From the NCBI GenBank assembly GCA_028716525.1, contig JAQUPQ010000027.1, positions 1 through 56,160 of the forward strand: DNA of 56,160 nucleotides, read 5' to 3'. The notes beneath the pieces were generated by a model. That model saw only the letters and a program-made list of their open reading frames with translations. It was not told the DNA's origin and made no database searches. Shown one piece after another: positions 7,643 to 16,495 of this stretch (position 1 is its first letter; the number at the start of each line of letters is the position of its first letter). Both the position numbers and the translations under genes were made by a program. The stretch is from Terriglobia bacterium. Lineage in GTDB: Bacteria; Acidobacteriota; Terriglobia; JAIQFV01.

Positions 7643-9397
7643 TCAGTGAAATTGTCCCACCTTGCCAAAAACCAGTTTCCCGCCTAGAAAAGTCTTTTCC
7701 ACTTCGGTCCGCAGAATTTGGGCGGGTTCAATCTTCATGATGTCCTGGCTCAGAACAACAAAATCCGCCAGTTTTCCGACCTCGATCGAGCCTTTGATCT
7801 TCTCCTCAAACGCCGCGTAAGCCGCATCCAGGGTGAAGGCGCGGAGCGCTTCGTCCCGAGTCATCTTTTCCTGCGGCATCCACCCGCCGGTCGGCCATCC
7901 GGAATGATCCTGCCGAGTGATAGCGGAGTAGATGCCCCACAGGGGGTTGGGGTCCTCGACGGGGAAATCTGATCCTCCGGCGATGCGCACGCCGGTTCTC
8001 AGAATGGATCGCCAGGCGTAGGCGCCTCGGACGCGTTGGGGTCCCAGCCGCTGTTCTGCCCAGCGCATGTCGCTGGTGCAGTGAGTCGGTTGCATCGATG
8101 CAATGATGTGCAGTTCGGCCAGGCGCGGAAGATCAGTCGGTGAAAGCACCTGGGCGTGCTCATCGCGCAGCCTCAGGTCTTTTACTTTGGGATTTTCCTT
8201 TTCTAGCTGCTCTACCACATCCAGCCACACACGATTGGCGCGGTCGCCAATGGCGTGAGTGTTGACCTGAAACCCTCCGTCGGTGGCCTTCTTGGCCCAT
8301 TCATAAATCAAATTCTTCGACATGACCATCCATCCGGAATTTCCCGGATCGTCACTGTAGGGTTGCAACATCGCCGCGCCCCGCGAGCCCATGGCGCCGT
8401 CCGACACGATTTTTAAGGACCGCACCGTCAGATGATTATTTCCATACCCTACCAAGGGGCCCGCTTTTAGATAGGCGTCCAAGGTGTGGGCTGCAGGCGA
8501 CTTCACGGGATCGCCGGAGGCCATGATCATGGCGTAGATTCGAAAATCAAATTTTCCGGCGTCGATCAAATCCTTGTAGACGTCAATGACTTCAGCGCTG
8601 GTTCCGGCGTCGTGGACTTCGGTCAGACCGTCTTGCAGGCATTTTTGGATTGCCAGCGTGGCGGCTCGCTTGATTTGGTCGCGAGTCAGGGGTGGAATAA
8701 CTTTTTCAACCAAACTTTTGGCGTTGTCGATAAACACGCCGGTCGGCTCTCCGGTCTTGGGATCTCGGACGATCTTCCCGCCATCGGGATCTTTGGTTGT
8801 TGCAGTAATACCGGCCAGTTTCATGGCAGCAGCGTTCGCCAGAGCAGCGTGACCATCAACCCGAGTGAGCCACACGGGATTGTTCGGAGAAACGCGGCTT
8901 AAGGCATGATGGTCCGGAAATTCTTTTGTGGCCCAGCGGGTTTGATCCCACCCGCGACCCTGTATCCATTCATTCACGGGTGTTGCCTCAACCTTCTTCC
9001 TGACCATGGAAACAATTTCTTCATAGCTGCGTGTATCGACAAACGATAAGCGTTGCAGACTCTCACCCAGATTAATGAAGTGCCCGTGGGCATCAATCAA
9101 CCCGGGAACCACAGTTTTTCCTTCCAAATCGACGACCTCTGTGGACGGGCCTTTGAACGCCTGAGCGCCGGCATTCGAGCCCACATAGGAAATGAGTCCG
9201 CCGCGAGCAGCGACTGCTTCGGCGTGGGGCATGTGGGAGTTTACCGTGTAGATATTGCCGTTCATTAGAATCAGGTCCGCCGGGGCTTGTGGGCTTGCGG
9301 ATTTTGAAACCGGATCCTTCGGAGAAGCTGACCACGACAACACGATAAAGACAAAGGACAGGGTGATTGCTAAAGATAGAAGTCTCGAAATGGTCAT
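7643..9397 (-). CDS. Exported amidohydrolase, YtcJ-like (amidohydrolase family 3)
   Basis: A metal-dependent hydrolase of the amidohydrolase superfamily acting on C-N bonds of an unknown small amide. An N-terminal hydrophobic stretch (about 5-24) followed by Ser/Ala-rich sequence indicates export or a membrane anchor. The N-terminal composite beta domain (ADLILMNGNIYTV) leads into the metal motif VPGLIDAHGHFINLG with His104 and His106. Further expected residues appear in EVHDAGTS, in NTHAIGDRANR and in GSDFPVEDPNPLWGIY near the C-terminus, with the closing ADFVVLSQD strand. The 584-residue length is usual. GAGGA precedes the ATG. Genomic context does not reveal the substrate; it sits next to another secreted hydrolase in the same orientation. 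Confidence 0.88.
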   Translation of the reverse strand: MTISRLLSLAITLSFVFIVLSWSASPKDPVSKSASPQAPADLILMNGNIYTVNSHMPHAEAVAARGGLISYVGSNAGAQAFKGPSTEVVDLEGKTVVPGLIDAHGHFINLGESLQRLSFVDTRSYEEIVSMVRKKVEATPVNEWIQGRGWDQTRWATKEFPDHHALSRVSPNNPVWLTRVDGHAALANAAAMKLAGITATTKDPDGGKIVRDPKTGEPTGVFIDNAKSLVEKVIPPLTRDQIKRAATLAIQKCLQDGLTEVHDAGTSAEVIDVYKDLIDAGKFDFRIYAMIMASGDPVKSPAAHTLDAYLKAGPLVGYGNNHLTVRSLKIVSDGAMGSRGAAMLQPYSDDPGNSGWMVMSKNLIYEWAKKATDGGFQVNTHAIGDRANRVWLDVVEQLEKENPKVKDLRLRDEHAQVLSPTDLPRLAELHIIASMQPTHCTSDMRWAEQRLGPQRVRGAYAWRSILRTGVRIAGGSDFPVEDPNPLWGIYSAITRQDHSGWPTGGWMPQEKMTRDEALRAFTLDAAYAAFEEKIKGSIEVGKLADFVVLSQDIMKIEPAQILRTEVEKTFLGGKLVFGKVGQFH

Positions 9398-9615
9398 TGT
9401 GATTCCTCAACTGATCGATATAGAATGGGCCGGCGCGAACGGATGATATTCTACAGAGATGAGATGAAATTCGCCAGCGGTAGCGCTGGAGAAGAACGGT
9501 CGCACCTGAAGTGTCACGTCTATGCGGCCGACTCTCGGCGTTTGAGACTGTGTTGAGGCGCGTTCAAGCATCTTGACGTGCGCTTTCGCAAACTTATGGG
9601 TAGGGAAATTGGGCC

Positions 9616-11916
9616 TTGTCCATGGCGAGCGGTGACGTGGTGCCACAAGAGGCTGAGGAGGCATTGCGGGAAAGTGAATCCCGCTACCGGACACTGGTGG
9701 AACTCTCACCGGATGCCATTCTCGTTCATGTGGACGGCAAGGTCGTTTTTGCGAATGCCGCGAGTGTGAGGCTCTTCGGGGCGAATGACTCTCGGGCTTT
9801 GCTTGGACGCTCCATCTTAGACCTGGTTCATCCCGACACACGCGCGTTGGTCGAGCAACGGATCCAGCTGTTGTTGGAAAAACGTCGCGCTGTTCCCACC
9901 GTCGAAGAAAAACTCCAAACGTTGCAGGGGAAACCTATCGAGGCAGAGGTTTCGGCTGTCCCCTTTGTCTACCAGGGAAAAGCCGCAGTGCAGGTTATCG
10001 CCCACGACATTTCGGCGAGAAAACGCTCCGAGCAACAACTCCATCTCCAGAGTACGGCGCTCAATTCGGCCGCCAATGCCATCGTGATTGCCGATCGATC
10101 GGGACGGGTGACCTGGGTCAACCCGGCCTTTACACGTTTGAGCGGATATTCGTTTGAGGAGGTGGCGGGCCAGCTGCTTTCGCTTCTGAAATCGGAACAT
10201 CAGGATCCGGTGTTTCATAGAAATCTTTGGGATACGATTCTGGCCGGTATGCCCTGGCGCGGTGAAATTGTGAATCGCCGCAAAGACGGAACCTCCTATG
10301 TGGAGGAGATGACCATCACTCCCGTGTACGATGGGGCGGGACGAGTTTCGCATTTCATTGCCATCGAGCAAGACGTCACTGAACGCAAGAGAGCACAAGA
10401 GGCGCTCGAAGTTTCCGAAGAGCGCTATCGTAAATTCTTTGAGGAAGATATCAGCGGCGATTATATTTCCACGCCCGACGGACGGCTGTTGGCCTGTAAT
10501 CCCACCTTTTTGAAAATCTTCGGTTTTTCGTCGTTGCAAGAAGCACTGAGTACGAACGTGCAGACCCTGTTCGCGCAACCTGAATCGCGTCGCGGCTATC
10601 TGGCCCTGCTGAGTGGAAAGAAGAAACTGGAACGCTTCGGCGTAGAGTTCAAGAAGAGAGACGGCACGAGGATTTATGCGATCGAGAGCTCGTTCGGCAC
10701 TTTTGACGAGAGCGGTAATTTGCTGGAGATCAAGGGCTACATTTTTGATGATACGGAGCGGAAACGTTTGGAGGAACAATTCCTCCAGGCCCAGAAAATG
10801 GAAGCCATAGGACGCTTGGCCGGAGGGGTGGCGCACGATTTCAATAATTTACTGACCGCCATTCTGGGGTATTCCGATTTGATTCAGAGACGTACGACCT
10901 CCGATCAGTGGCTGCAGCATCACATCGACGAAATTCGCAAAGCCGCAGAACGCGCCACCGCTCTGACTCGCCAGTTGCTCACCTTCAGCCGCAAGCAGGT
11001 AATTCAGCCCAAGGTCTTCAACTTGAACGTGGTGTTGACGGATATGGAAAAAATGCTGCGCCGTCTCATCAGTGAGGACGTGGATTTGAGAATGGACTTG
11101 GAACCGCGGTTGTCGACCATCAAATCGGATCCCAACCAGATCGAGCAAGTCCTTATGAATTTGGTGATCAACGCTCGTGATGCCATGCCGCATGGAGGCC
11201 GCGTGGTCATCCGCACTGAAAATGTGACCTTGGATAAGTCCGTGTATTTAGGAAGCGAGAATTTACAACCCGGCCAGTACGCGGCGATCACGGTTAGCGA
11301 CAACGGATCGGGTATTGATGCAGAAACTTTGGGACACGTCTTTGAACCCTTCTTTACAACTAAGGAAGTCGGAAAGGGCACCGGCTTGGGGCTCTCCACC
11401 GTCTACGGGATTGTGAAACAAAGCAACGGGGCCATCAGCGTTGAAAGTGCCCCGGGGCAGGGAACCACATTTAAAATTCTATTTCCGGCGGTGGGGGAAA
11501 GAGTGGAAGAGTCCATCCGGGACAGCACTGCGGGTCCCGCCGCGGGCGGCAGCGAGACCATCCTTTTGGTCGAAGATGAGGATGCCATTCGGGAACTTGG
11601 TAAGGAGATTTTGGAGATGCATGGATACCGGGTTCTGGTGGCCGGTAATGCCCAAAAGGCCGCGGAGATTATCCGAACGATCTCCGGCAGGATCGACCTG
11701 CTAATCACCGATGTCGTGATGCCGGGGATGGGCGGTCAGGACTTGGCACAGATGGTGCAGTCCGTCCAGCCGCTTATCAAGATCCTTTTTGTCTCCGGTT
11801 ACGCTGAGGATGTAATCCTCAAGCAGGGGAGCCTGCCTCCGGGTCGCGCATTCCTGCAGAAACCCTACGTCGTGAGCGCATTGACTCAGAAGGTCAGAGA
11901 AGTTTTGGCGAGATGA
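9616..11916 (+). CDS. Hybrid sensor histidine kinase with three PAS domains and a receiver
   Basis: A two-component sensor with its own receiver domain. It has no signal peptide or membrane segment, so sensing is probably cytoplasmic. Domain order is PAS (about 15-125), PAS (about 145-265, with an [14 protein letters not shown] core), PAS (about 270-390), HisKA with the phospho-acceptor His407 in GVAHDFNN, and HATPase with N-box [17 protein letters not shown]1 DNGSGID and G2 [16 protein letters not shown] receiver ends the chain, with acidic pocket VEDEDA and phospho-acceptor Asp699 in LITDVVMPG. The kinase core is of the NtrB-like PAS kinase class. Start may be TTG 9616 or ATG 9622; neither has a strong ribosome site. 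No response-regulator gene adjoins it, so the output partner is unknown. Confidence 0.93.
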   Translation: MSMASGDVVPQEAEEALRESESRYRTLVELSPDAILVHVDGKVVFANAASVRLFGANDSRALLGRSILDLVHPDTRALVEQRIQLLLEKRRAVPTVEEKLQTLQGKPIEAEVSAVPFVYQGKAAVQVIAHDISARKRSEQQLHLQSTALNSAANAIVIADRSGRVTWVNPAFTRLSGYSFEEVAGQLLSLLKSEHQDPVFHRNLWDTILAGMPWRGEIVNRRKDGTSYVEEMTITPVYDGAGRVSHFIAIEQDVTERKRAQEALEVSEERYRKFFEEDISGDYISTPDGRLLACNPTFLKIFGFSSLQEALSTNVQTLFAQPESRRGYLALLSGKKKLERFGVEFKKRDGTRIYAIESSFGTFDESGNLLEIKGYIFDDTERKRLEEQFLQAQKMEAIGRLAGGVAHDFNNLLTAILGYSDLIQRRTTSDQWLQHHIDEIRKAAERATALTRQLLTFSRKQVIQPKVFNLNVVLTDMEKMLRRLISEDVDLRMDLEPRLSTIKSDPNQIEQVLMNLVINARDAMPHGGRVVIRTENVTLDKSVYLGSENLQPGQYAAITVSDNGSGIDAETLGHVFEPFFTTKEVGKGTGLGLSTVYGIVKQSNGAISVESAPGQGTTFKILFPAVGERVEESIRDSTAGPAAGGSETILLVEDEDAIRELGKEILEMHGYRVLVAGNAQKAAEIIRTISGRIDLLITDVVMPGMGGQDLAQMVQSVQPLIKILFVSGYAEDVILKQGSLPPGRAFLQKPYVVSALTQKVREVLAR

Positions 11917-12007
11917 ATATCTGCCATACCACCCCGTACGACGGTTCCCGCGCTATTCCGGGCACAATCCGGGATCGGGCTGAATGCTGATTGGCTGACG
12001 GCTCGAG

Positions 12008-12036
12008 TTGTCTCCGAGGTCCCCTCGTTATAGAAT
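12008..12036 (+). promoter_or_regulatory. Predicted sigma70-type promoter for the flavin reductase gene
   Basis: TTGTCT at 12008-12013 and TAGAAT at 12031-12036 are separated by exactly 17 bases and match the -35/-10 consensus at 4/6 and 5/6. This would start a transcript near 12043, about 60 bases before the ATG at 12103. No experiment supports it. Confidence 0.45.
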
Positions 12037-12102
12037 CCCGTTGGCATATTAAACCACTCCATATCTGAATGTATGGAGATTTCCTGGAGGGGAGGAGTGT
12101 TC

Positions 12103-12579
12103 ATGGATGCAGAGGCCAAGAAGAAGGTGCTACGAATGATCAATTATGGACTGTACGTGCTGTCGGCAAAACAGGATGCCCAAGTGGCGGCTGCGACCGT
12201 CAATTGGCTTTCCCAGGCTTCCTTCAACCCTCCGCTGGTGATGGTGGGTTTGAAGAAGGACAGCCAAACATATCAGGTGGTTCTAAAATCGATGCACTTC
12301 ACTGTCAATGTCTTGGGAAAGGAACAGAAGAACATCGCCCAGGATTTTTTCAAGCCCAGTACGGTCGAAGGGTCAAAGATTAACGGCCACGCTTTTGCTC
12401 CCAGCGGAAGTGGAGGTGCCGTTCTTGATGAAGCACCGTCATGGTTTGAATGTAAAGTCACCGATATTATTGACCGGGGTGATCACGCGGTGGTGGTGGC
12501 CGAAGTTATTGAAGCTAAAGTGATTCGCGATGAACCCCCCATGTTCATGCGCGATACCGGGTGGTTTTACGGCGGCTGA
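12103..12579 (+). CDS. Flavin reductase-like FMN-binding domain protein
   Basis: A 158-residue protein of the flavin-reductase-like (split-barrel FMN-binding) family. These reduce flavin with NAD(P)H or act as flavin-carrying partners of oxygenases and flavodiiron proteins. Typical features are the opening INYGLYVLSAK, the T.NW.SQASF.PPLVMVGLKK stretch that contacts flavin, and HFTVNVLGKEQ. It ends with a short aromatic MFMRDTGWFYGG. I start it at ATG 12103 because GGAGGGGAGGAG lies 5 to 16 bases upstream. The in-frame ATG at 12073 lacks a site and would add ten unneeded residues. The DUF72 gene follows after 10 bases, so the two are probably co-transcribed. The specific partner is unknown. 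Confidence 0.85.
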   Translation: MDAEAKKKVLRMINYGLYVLSAKQDAQVAAATVNWLSQASFNPPLVMVGLKKDSQTYQVVLKSMHFTVNVLGKEQKNIAQDFFKPSTVEGSKINGHAFAPSGSGGAVLDEAPSWFECKVTDIIDRGDHAVVVAEVIEAKVIRDEPPMFMRDTGWFYGG

Positions 12580-12589
12580 GGAATATTGA

Positions 12590-13522
12590 ATGCGGCGCTC
12601 ATCCCAGGTGCGGGTTGGTATTGCCGGGTGGAGTTATCCCGACTGGGCCGGCATTGTTTATCCCGCCCGGAGTAGTTTTCAAAAGTTAAAGTTCCTCGCC
12701 AAATTGTTCAACACCATCGAAATCAATACGACGTTTTATCGAATTCCGGAAGCGGACCAGGGGCGACGATGGTGCGACAGCGTGGCAGACCGGGAGGAAT
12801 TCGAGTTCACCGTCAAGCTCCTTCAGGACTTCACTCACGGAAGAGAAGGAGAGACGCTCAGGGAGCAGGATTTTGCGGCCTTGAGCCGGAAGTTCAAAGA
12901 GCTGCTGCAAGTGATGCAGGCGCAGAAAAGATTGGGAGCTTTGTTGATTCAATTTCCCTACGGTTTTCATTGGACTCCCCAAAACCGGGAACGCCTGACC
13001 CGACTGCTGCGAGAGTTTAATGAATTTCCCCTGGTCGTGGAAGTGCGACACCGCTCCTTTCAGGACGGTGCGTTTTTCGATTTCTTGAGGAAGGAGAAAA
13101 TCGGTTTTGTGAATCTCGATCAGCCCCGGGTTTCACAGTCTCTTGAGCCCACCACCGAAGTCACGGCGCCGGTGGCCTATGTGCGATTTCACGGCCGCAA
13201 TGCGCGTTCCTGGTTTGACCCGGGGGCCGGTCGGGATCAACGCTACGATTATTTGTATTCACACGAGGAACTGGAAGAATGGCGAGGTCGTATCGACAGC
13301 ATTTCAAAAGCGTCGGATATCGTCTACGTGATTTTTAATAATCACTTCCGGGGCCAGGAAGTTGTAAACGCTTTGGAATTCTCCAGTATTTGGCAGGATA
13401 AAGCGGTCGCCATTCCGGCCGCATTGAAGAAAGTTTATCCTCGGCTTGAGAGCATTGCCGCGCCGCAGGATGTGTCGTTGGAAGATGCCCAACTCCCTCT
13501 CCTTGATTTTCCGAAAACCTAA
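12590..13522 (+). CDS. DUF72 (YecE-like) family protein
   Basis: Member of the widespread DUF72 family, a TIM-barrel fold whose reaction is not established. Recognition rests on the opening RVGIAGWSYPDWAGIVYP, the core LFNTIEINTTFYRIP, FEFTVKLLQDFTH, LLIQFPYGFHW, VEVRHRSF and the late IVYVIFNNHFRGQEVVNAL. The 310-residue length is slightly above the usual 240-300. There is no signal peptide, so it is cytoplasmic. It follows the flavin reductase gene by 10 bases, likely in one transcript. Nothing in the sequence points to a substrate. Confidence 0.88.
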   Translation: MRRSSQVRVGIAGWSYPDWAGIVYPARSSFQKLKFLAKLFNTIEINTTFYRIPEADQGRRWCDSVADREEFEFTVKLLQDFTHGREGETLREQDFAALSRKFKELLQVMQAQKRLGALLIQFPYGFHWTPQNRERLTRLLREFNEFPLVVEVRHRSFQDGAFFDFLRKEKIGFVNLDQPRVSQSLEPTTEVTAPVAYVRFHGRNARSWFDPGAGRDQRYDYLYSHEELEEWRGRIDSISKASDIVYVIFNNHFRGQEVVNALEFSSIWQDKAVAIPAALKKVYPRLESIAAPQDVSLEDAQLPLLDFPKT

Positions 13523-13653
13523 TTCGTAATCGACAACTCGATTCCCTTGGCGGGGCTGAGAGCGTCTTGTATAATCGCGCACGCTTGCGATGAGATATAC
13601 CGCGAGTGAAGTGGGATGCGTTTTATTATCGAAGGGAAGGTGCACGTTCCAGA

Positions 13654-14502
13654 ATGACTTCGGGGAAATTTGAGGAGCTTGTCGCCATCATGGCTCGCCT
13701 TCGCGGGGAAGGGGGATGTCCCTGGGATCGAGAACAGACTTACGAGACCATCAAGAACTACCTCATTGAAGAGACTTACGAAGTCGTGGAGTCCATTGAG
13801 GAAAAGGATTTCAACCACCTCGCCGAGGAATTGGGCGATGTGCTGCTTCAAATCGTCTTCCTTTCCCAGATCGCCGAAGAGAAGGGCCATTTCGACATCG
13901 ACAAGGTCATCGACTCCATCAGTTCCAAGATGATCCGTCGCCACCCGCATGTTTTTGGCGATAAGAAGGTCAGCAGTTCGGATGAGGTTCTTCAGAATTG
14001 GGAAGGAATGAAGCAAACTGAGAGATTGGAGAAACCCCACTCGGGCGATTCAACAGAGCGACAACGCCCCTCAATTTTAGACGGGGTCACAACGCGCGCT
14101 CCCGCCGTGATCGAGGCCAGCCAGCTTTCCCAGAGGGCGGCGAGAGTCGGCTTTGATTGGTCGAGTCCGGAAGATATCCTTGCCAAGCTGCAAGAAGAGA
14201 TCGAGGAGCTCCGCAGGGCCGCCGGGAGTTCAAAGGAGACTGAGACGCCAAGGTTGGACGAGGAAATCAACCAAGGGAACATTGCGGACGAAATTGGCGA
14301 CATCATCTTTGTTGCCGTTAATTTAGCGCGGCACTTTAAGATTGACCCGGAATCAGCTCTAAAGAGGACAAATAATAAATTTAGGAACCGCTTTCGATAT
14401 ATCGAATCTATGTTGGCTCGCTCGAACAAAACGTTTCAAGAGGTGGGATTGGAGGAGTTGGAGCGTTACTGGCAGGAAGCTAAGTCGCAGGAGGCGCACT
14501 AG
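13654..14502 (+). CDS. mazG: Nucleoside triphosphate pyrophosphohydrolase MazG
   Basis: MazG hydrolyses (d)NTPs to the monophosphate and pyrophosphate, cleaning the nucleotide pool and in some bacteria lowering ppGpp. Both tandem MazG domains are visible. The first has GGCPWDREQTYETIKNYLIEE and the metal-binding helices EETYEVVE and EELGDVLLQIVF. The second has LQEEIEELRRA and DEIGDIIFVAVNLAR. I prefer ATG 13654 (282 residues) because family members begin a few residues before the LMARLR-type helix. An in-frame GTG at 13606 would add 16 residues. The next gene begins within a few bases of the stop, so the two are probably co-transcribed. Confidence 0.93.
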   Translation: MTSGKFEELVAIMARLRGEGGCPWDREQTYETIKNYLIEETYEVVESIEEKDFNHLAEELGDVLLQIVFLSQIAEEKGHFDIDKVIDSISSKMIRRHPHVFGDKKVSSSDEVLQNWEGMKQTERLEKPHSGDSTERQRPSILDGVTTRAPAVIEASQLSQRAARVGFDWSSPEDILAKLQEEIEELRRAAGSSKETETPRLDEEINQGNIADEIGDIIFVAVNLARHFKIDPESALKRTNNKFRNRFRYIESMLARSNKTFQEVGLEELERYWQEAKSQEAH

Positions 14503-14525
14503 GTTTGAGTCGCGATCGAAAAGAC

Positions 14526-15287
14526 ATGACGATGGAGATCACAATCCGCTCTTTACGTGATGTGCAGGAATTTCAGGGTTGTGTGGATCTTCAAAAGACA
14601 GTCTGGGGTTTTGACGAGGTCGACGTCATGCCGTTGAGGTTCTTTATTGTGGCTTCCCGGACGGGCGGCCAAGTTTTCGGGGCCTTCAACGCACAGGGAG
14701 GAATGATCGGGTTTCTGTGCGCTATTGCCGGTGTCAAAGATAATATGCCGTACATTCATTCGCACATGTTGGCGGTCCTTCCCGAATACCGGAACCAAGG
14801 GATTGCTCGACGATTGAAACTGGCCCAACGGACCGATGCCGTTGAACGGGCGTTTCAGCTGGTGGAGTGGACGTTCGACCCGTTGGAACTCAAGAACGCC
14901 TATTTCAACATTGAAAAGTTGGGTGTGATTGTTCGCCATTACTCCGTGAATCATTACGGTCTCACGACCAGCAAACTCCAGGCCGGGCTTCCCACCGACC
15001 GGCTGTTTGCCGAATGGTGGATTCAAAGCCCTCGAGTGCAGCGTGTTCTCAGTGAATCGCAGGACAAGCAGGGTGGGGAAATCGAAAGTGCCTTTGAAAA
15101 ACTGGATGTTCCCTCAGACGTCATGGGTTGGAAAGCACAGGATCTTGAAAAAGCTGGCCGGATGCAACGGCAGGTGCGCGAGAGATTTTTGGATCTATTT
15201 CAACGAGGCTTCTATGTAAATGGCTTTGAGCGCGGCGAAGAGACATCTTCCTATATCTTCAGCAGGAATTTTAAAGCTCCGGTTTAA
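14526..15287 (+). CDS. GNAT-superfamily acyltransferase (COG3375-like)
   Basis: A GNAT-fold acyl-CoA transferase of about 253 residues. The acyl-CoA binding region is HSHMLAVLPEYRNQGIARRLKLAQR, which fits the GNAT A motif (R/Q-x-x-G-x-A/G). Flanking features such as VWGFDEVDVMP and VEWTFDPLELKNAYFNIEKLG are characteristic of the subgroup often found beside o-succinylbenzoate synthase/N-succinylamino-acid racemase genes. In Geobacillus a member of that arrangement succinylates D-amino acids. Here the racemase-like gene starts 34 bases downstream, which supports the same role, though activity is inferred. ATG 14526 or 14532 is the likely start; TTG 14505 is also in frame. Confidence 0.82.
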   Translation: MTMEITIRSLRDVQEFQGCVDLQKTVWGFDEVDVMPLRFFIVASRTGGQVFGAFNAQGGMIGFLCAIAGVKDNMPYIHSHMLAVLPEYRNQGIARRLKLAQRTDAVERAFQLVEWTFDPLELKNAYFNIEKLGVIVRHYSVNHYGLTTSKLQAGLPTDRLFAEWWIQSPRVQRVLSESQDKQGGEIESAFEKLDVPSDVMGWKAQDLEKAGRMQRQVRERFLDLFQRGFYVNGFERGEETSSYIFSRNFKAPV

Positions 15288-15321
15288 ATACTTACCGGGG
15301 CATCGGAAGGCATGTTTTGAA

Positions 15322-16428
15322 ATGAGAATTGATCGCATTGAGCTGACACAGATTCACATGCCGTTGGTTCATTTTTTCGAGACCTCCTTCGGACGAACCT
15401 ATGAACGGACCATCGTTCTCGTGCGGGTTTATTCGGGCGAAGAGGTCGGATGGGGGGAGGTCACGGCCGGTGAGACTCCCTTCTACAGCCATGAAACCTA
15501 CGACACCGCCTGGATCGTGATCAAAAAGTTTATAGCTCCGAGGATTCTCAATAGAGAGTTTGAAAACCTGGATGATGTATCCGACATCTGGCGACCCATC
15601 CGCGGACATAACATGGCGAAAGCGGCTGTGGAAACGGCCCTGTGGGAATTGGAAGCACGGCGCCGGGGCCTCTCTTTGAGTCGGCTCCTCGGAGGAACCC
15701 GCCCGGAGATCGAATGTGGGGTGTCCATCGGAATCCAGGAAAACGTTTTCACCCTGCTCAAGAAAATTGAAACCGAAGTGCACAGTGGATATCGGCGGAT
15801 CAAGATCAAGATCAAGCCGGGCTGGGACGTGTCCGTCGTGGCCGAGGTTCGAAAACATTTTCCGCGGATTCTCTTGATGGGGGATGCCAATTCCGCCTAC
15901 ACCCTGGCGGATGTAGAGGTTTTTAAGCGCCTGGATGAATTCCATTTGATGATGATCGAGCAGCCCCTGCACTGGAACGACCTGTTGGACCACGCCGAAC
16001 TACAACGTCAGATCAAGACGCCCATTTGTCTCGATGAATCGATCCACGACGTCGAGGATGCGCGCAAGGCCATCGAGATTGGGGCCTGCCAAATCATCAA
16101 CATGAAGTTGGGAAGAGTCGGGGGATATTCCGAAGCGCGAAAGATCCACGACCTGGCGCAGTCCAAAGGAATTCCCGTTTGGTGCGGCGGCATGTTGGAA
16201 TCGGGAATCGGGCGGGTGCATAACATCGCCCTCTCTTCGCTGGCGAACTTCAAGCTGCCCGGGGATGTTTCAGCCAGCCTCCGCTATTGGAAACAAGACA
16301 TCATCGATCCCGAAGTGGAAGTCAGTCCTCGGGGAACCATTACTGTTCCCACAGGGCCTGGTCTGGGATATCGCCCTTCGATCGAACGAATAGAAAAGGT
16401 AACCGAGCGTCACGAAGTTCTTCAATAG
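15322..16428 (+). CDS. menC: Enolase-superfamily o-succinylbenzoate synthase / N-succinylamino acid racemase
   Basis: This muconate-lactonizing subgroup enzyme makes o-succinylbenzoate for menaquinone and/or racemises N-succinyl amino acids. The catalytic set is complete: Lys163 within KIKIKP (161-166), metal ligands Asp188 (GDANSAY), Glu213 (IEQPL) and Asp238 (CLDES), and Lys262 (NMKLGRVGGY). These positions agree within one residue with the known N-succinylamino acid racemase numbering. The 368-residue length is typical. I start at ATG 15322, preceded by GGAAGG; the frame is open upstream to 15220 but overlaps the GNAT gene. No other men gene is in the window and the GNAT partner is adjacent, so the racemase role is at least as likely as menaquinone synthesis. 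Confidence 0.85.
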   Translation: MRIDRIELTQIHMPLVHFFETSFGRTYERTIVLVRVYSGEEVGWGEVTAGETPFYSHETYDTAWIVIKKFIAPRILNREFENLDDVSDIWRPIRGHNMAKAAVETALWELEARRRGLSLSRLLGGTRPEIECGVSIGIQENVFTLLKKIETEVHSGYRRIKIKIKPGWDVSVVAEVRKHFPRILLMGDANSAYTLADVEVFKRLDEFHLMMIEQPLHWNDLLDHAELQRQIKTPICLDESIHDVEDARKAIEIGACQIINMKLGRVGGYSEARKIHDLAQSKGIPVWCGGMLESGIGRVHNIALSSLANFKLPGDVSASLRYWKQDIIDPEVEVSPRGTITVPTGPGLGYRPSIERIEKVTERHEVLQ

Positions 16429-16495
16429 GCGCGATCCATTTTTGAAGTTCACACAGCATATCAGGGTTCAAGCAAAACTTTAAGAAGGAGGGCCA

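Noticed and set aside
9573-9600. TTGACG and TATGGG as a promoter for the hybrid kinase
   Set aside because: Spacing is 16 and the -10 is poor; it would leave almost no leader. Too weak to list.
9817-10836. A 339-codon minus-strand frame opposite the histidine kinase
   Set aside because: PAS and kinase motifs on the plus strand explain the region; the antisense frame is a shadow.
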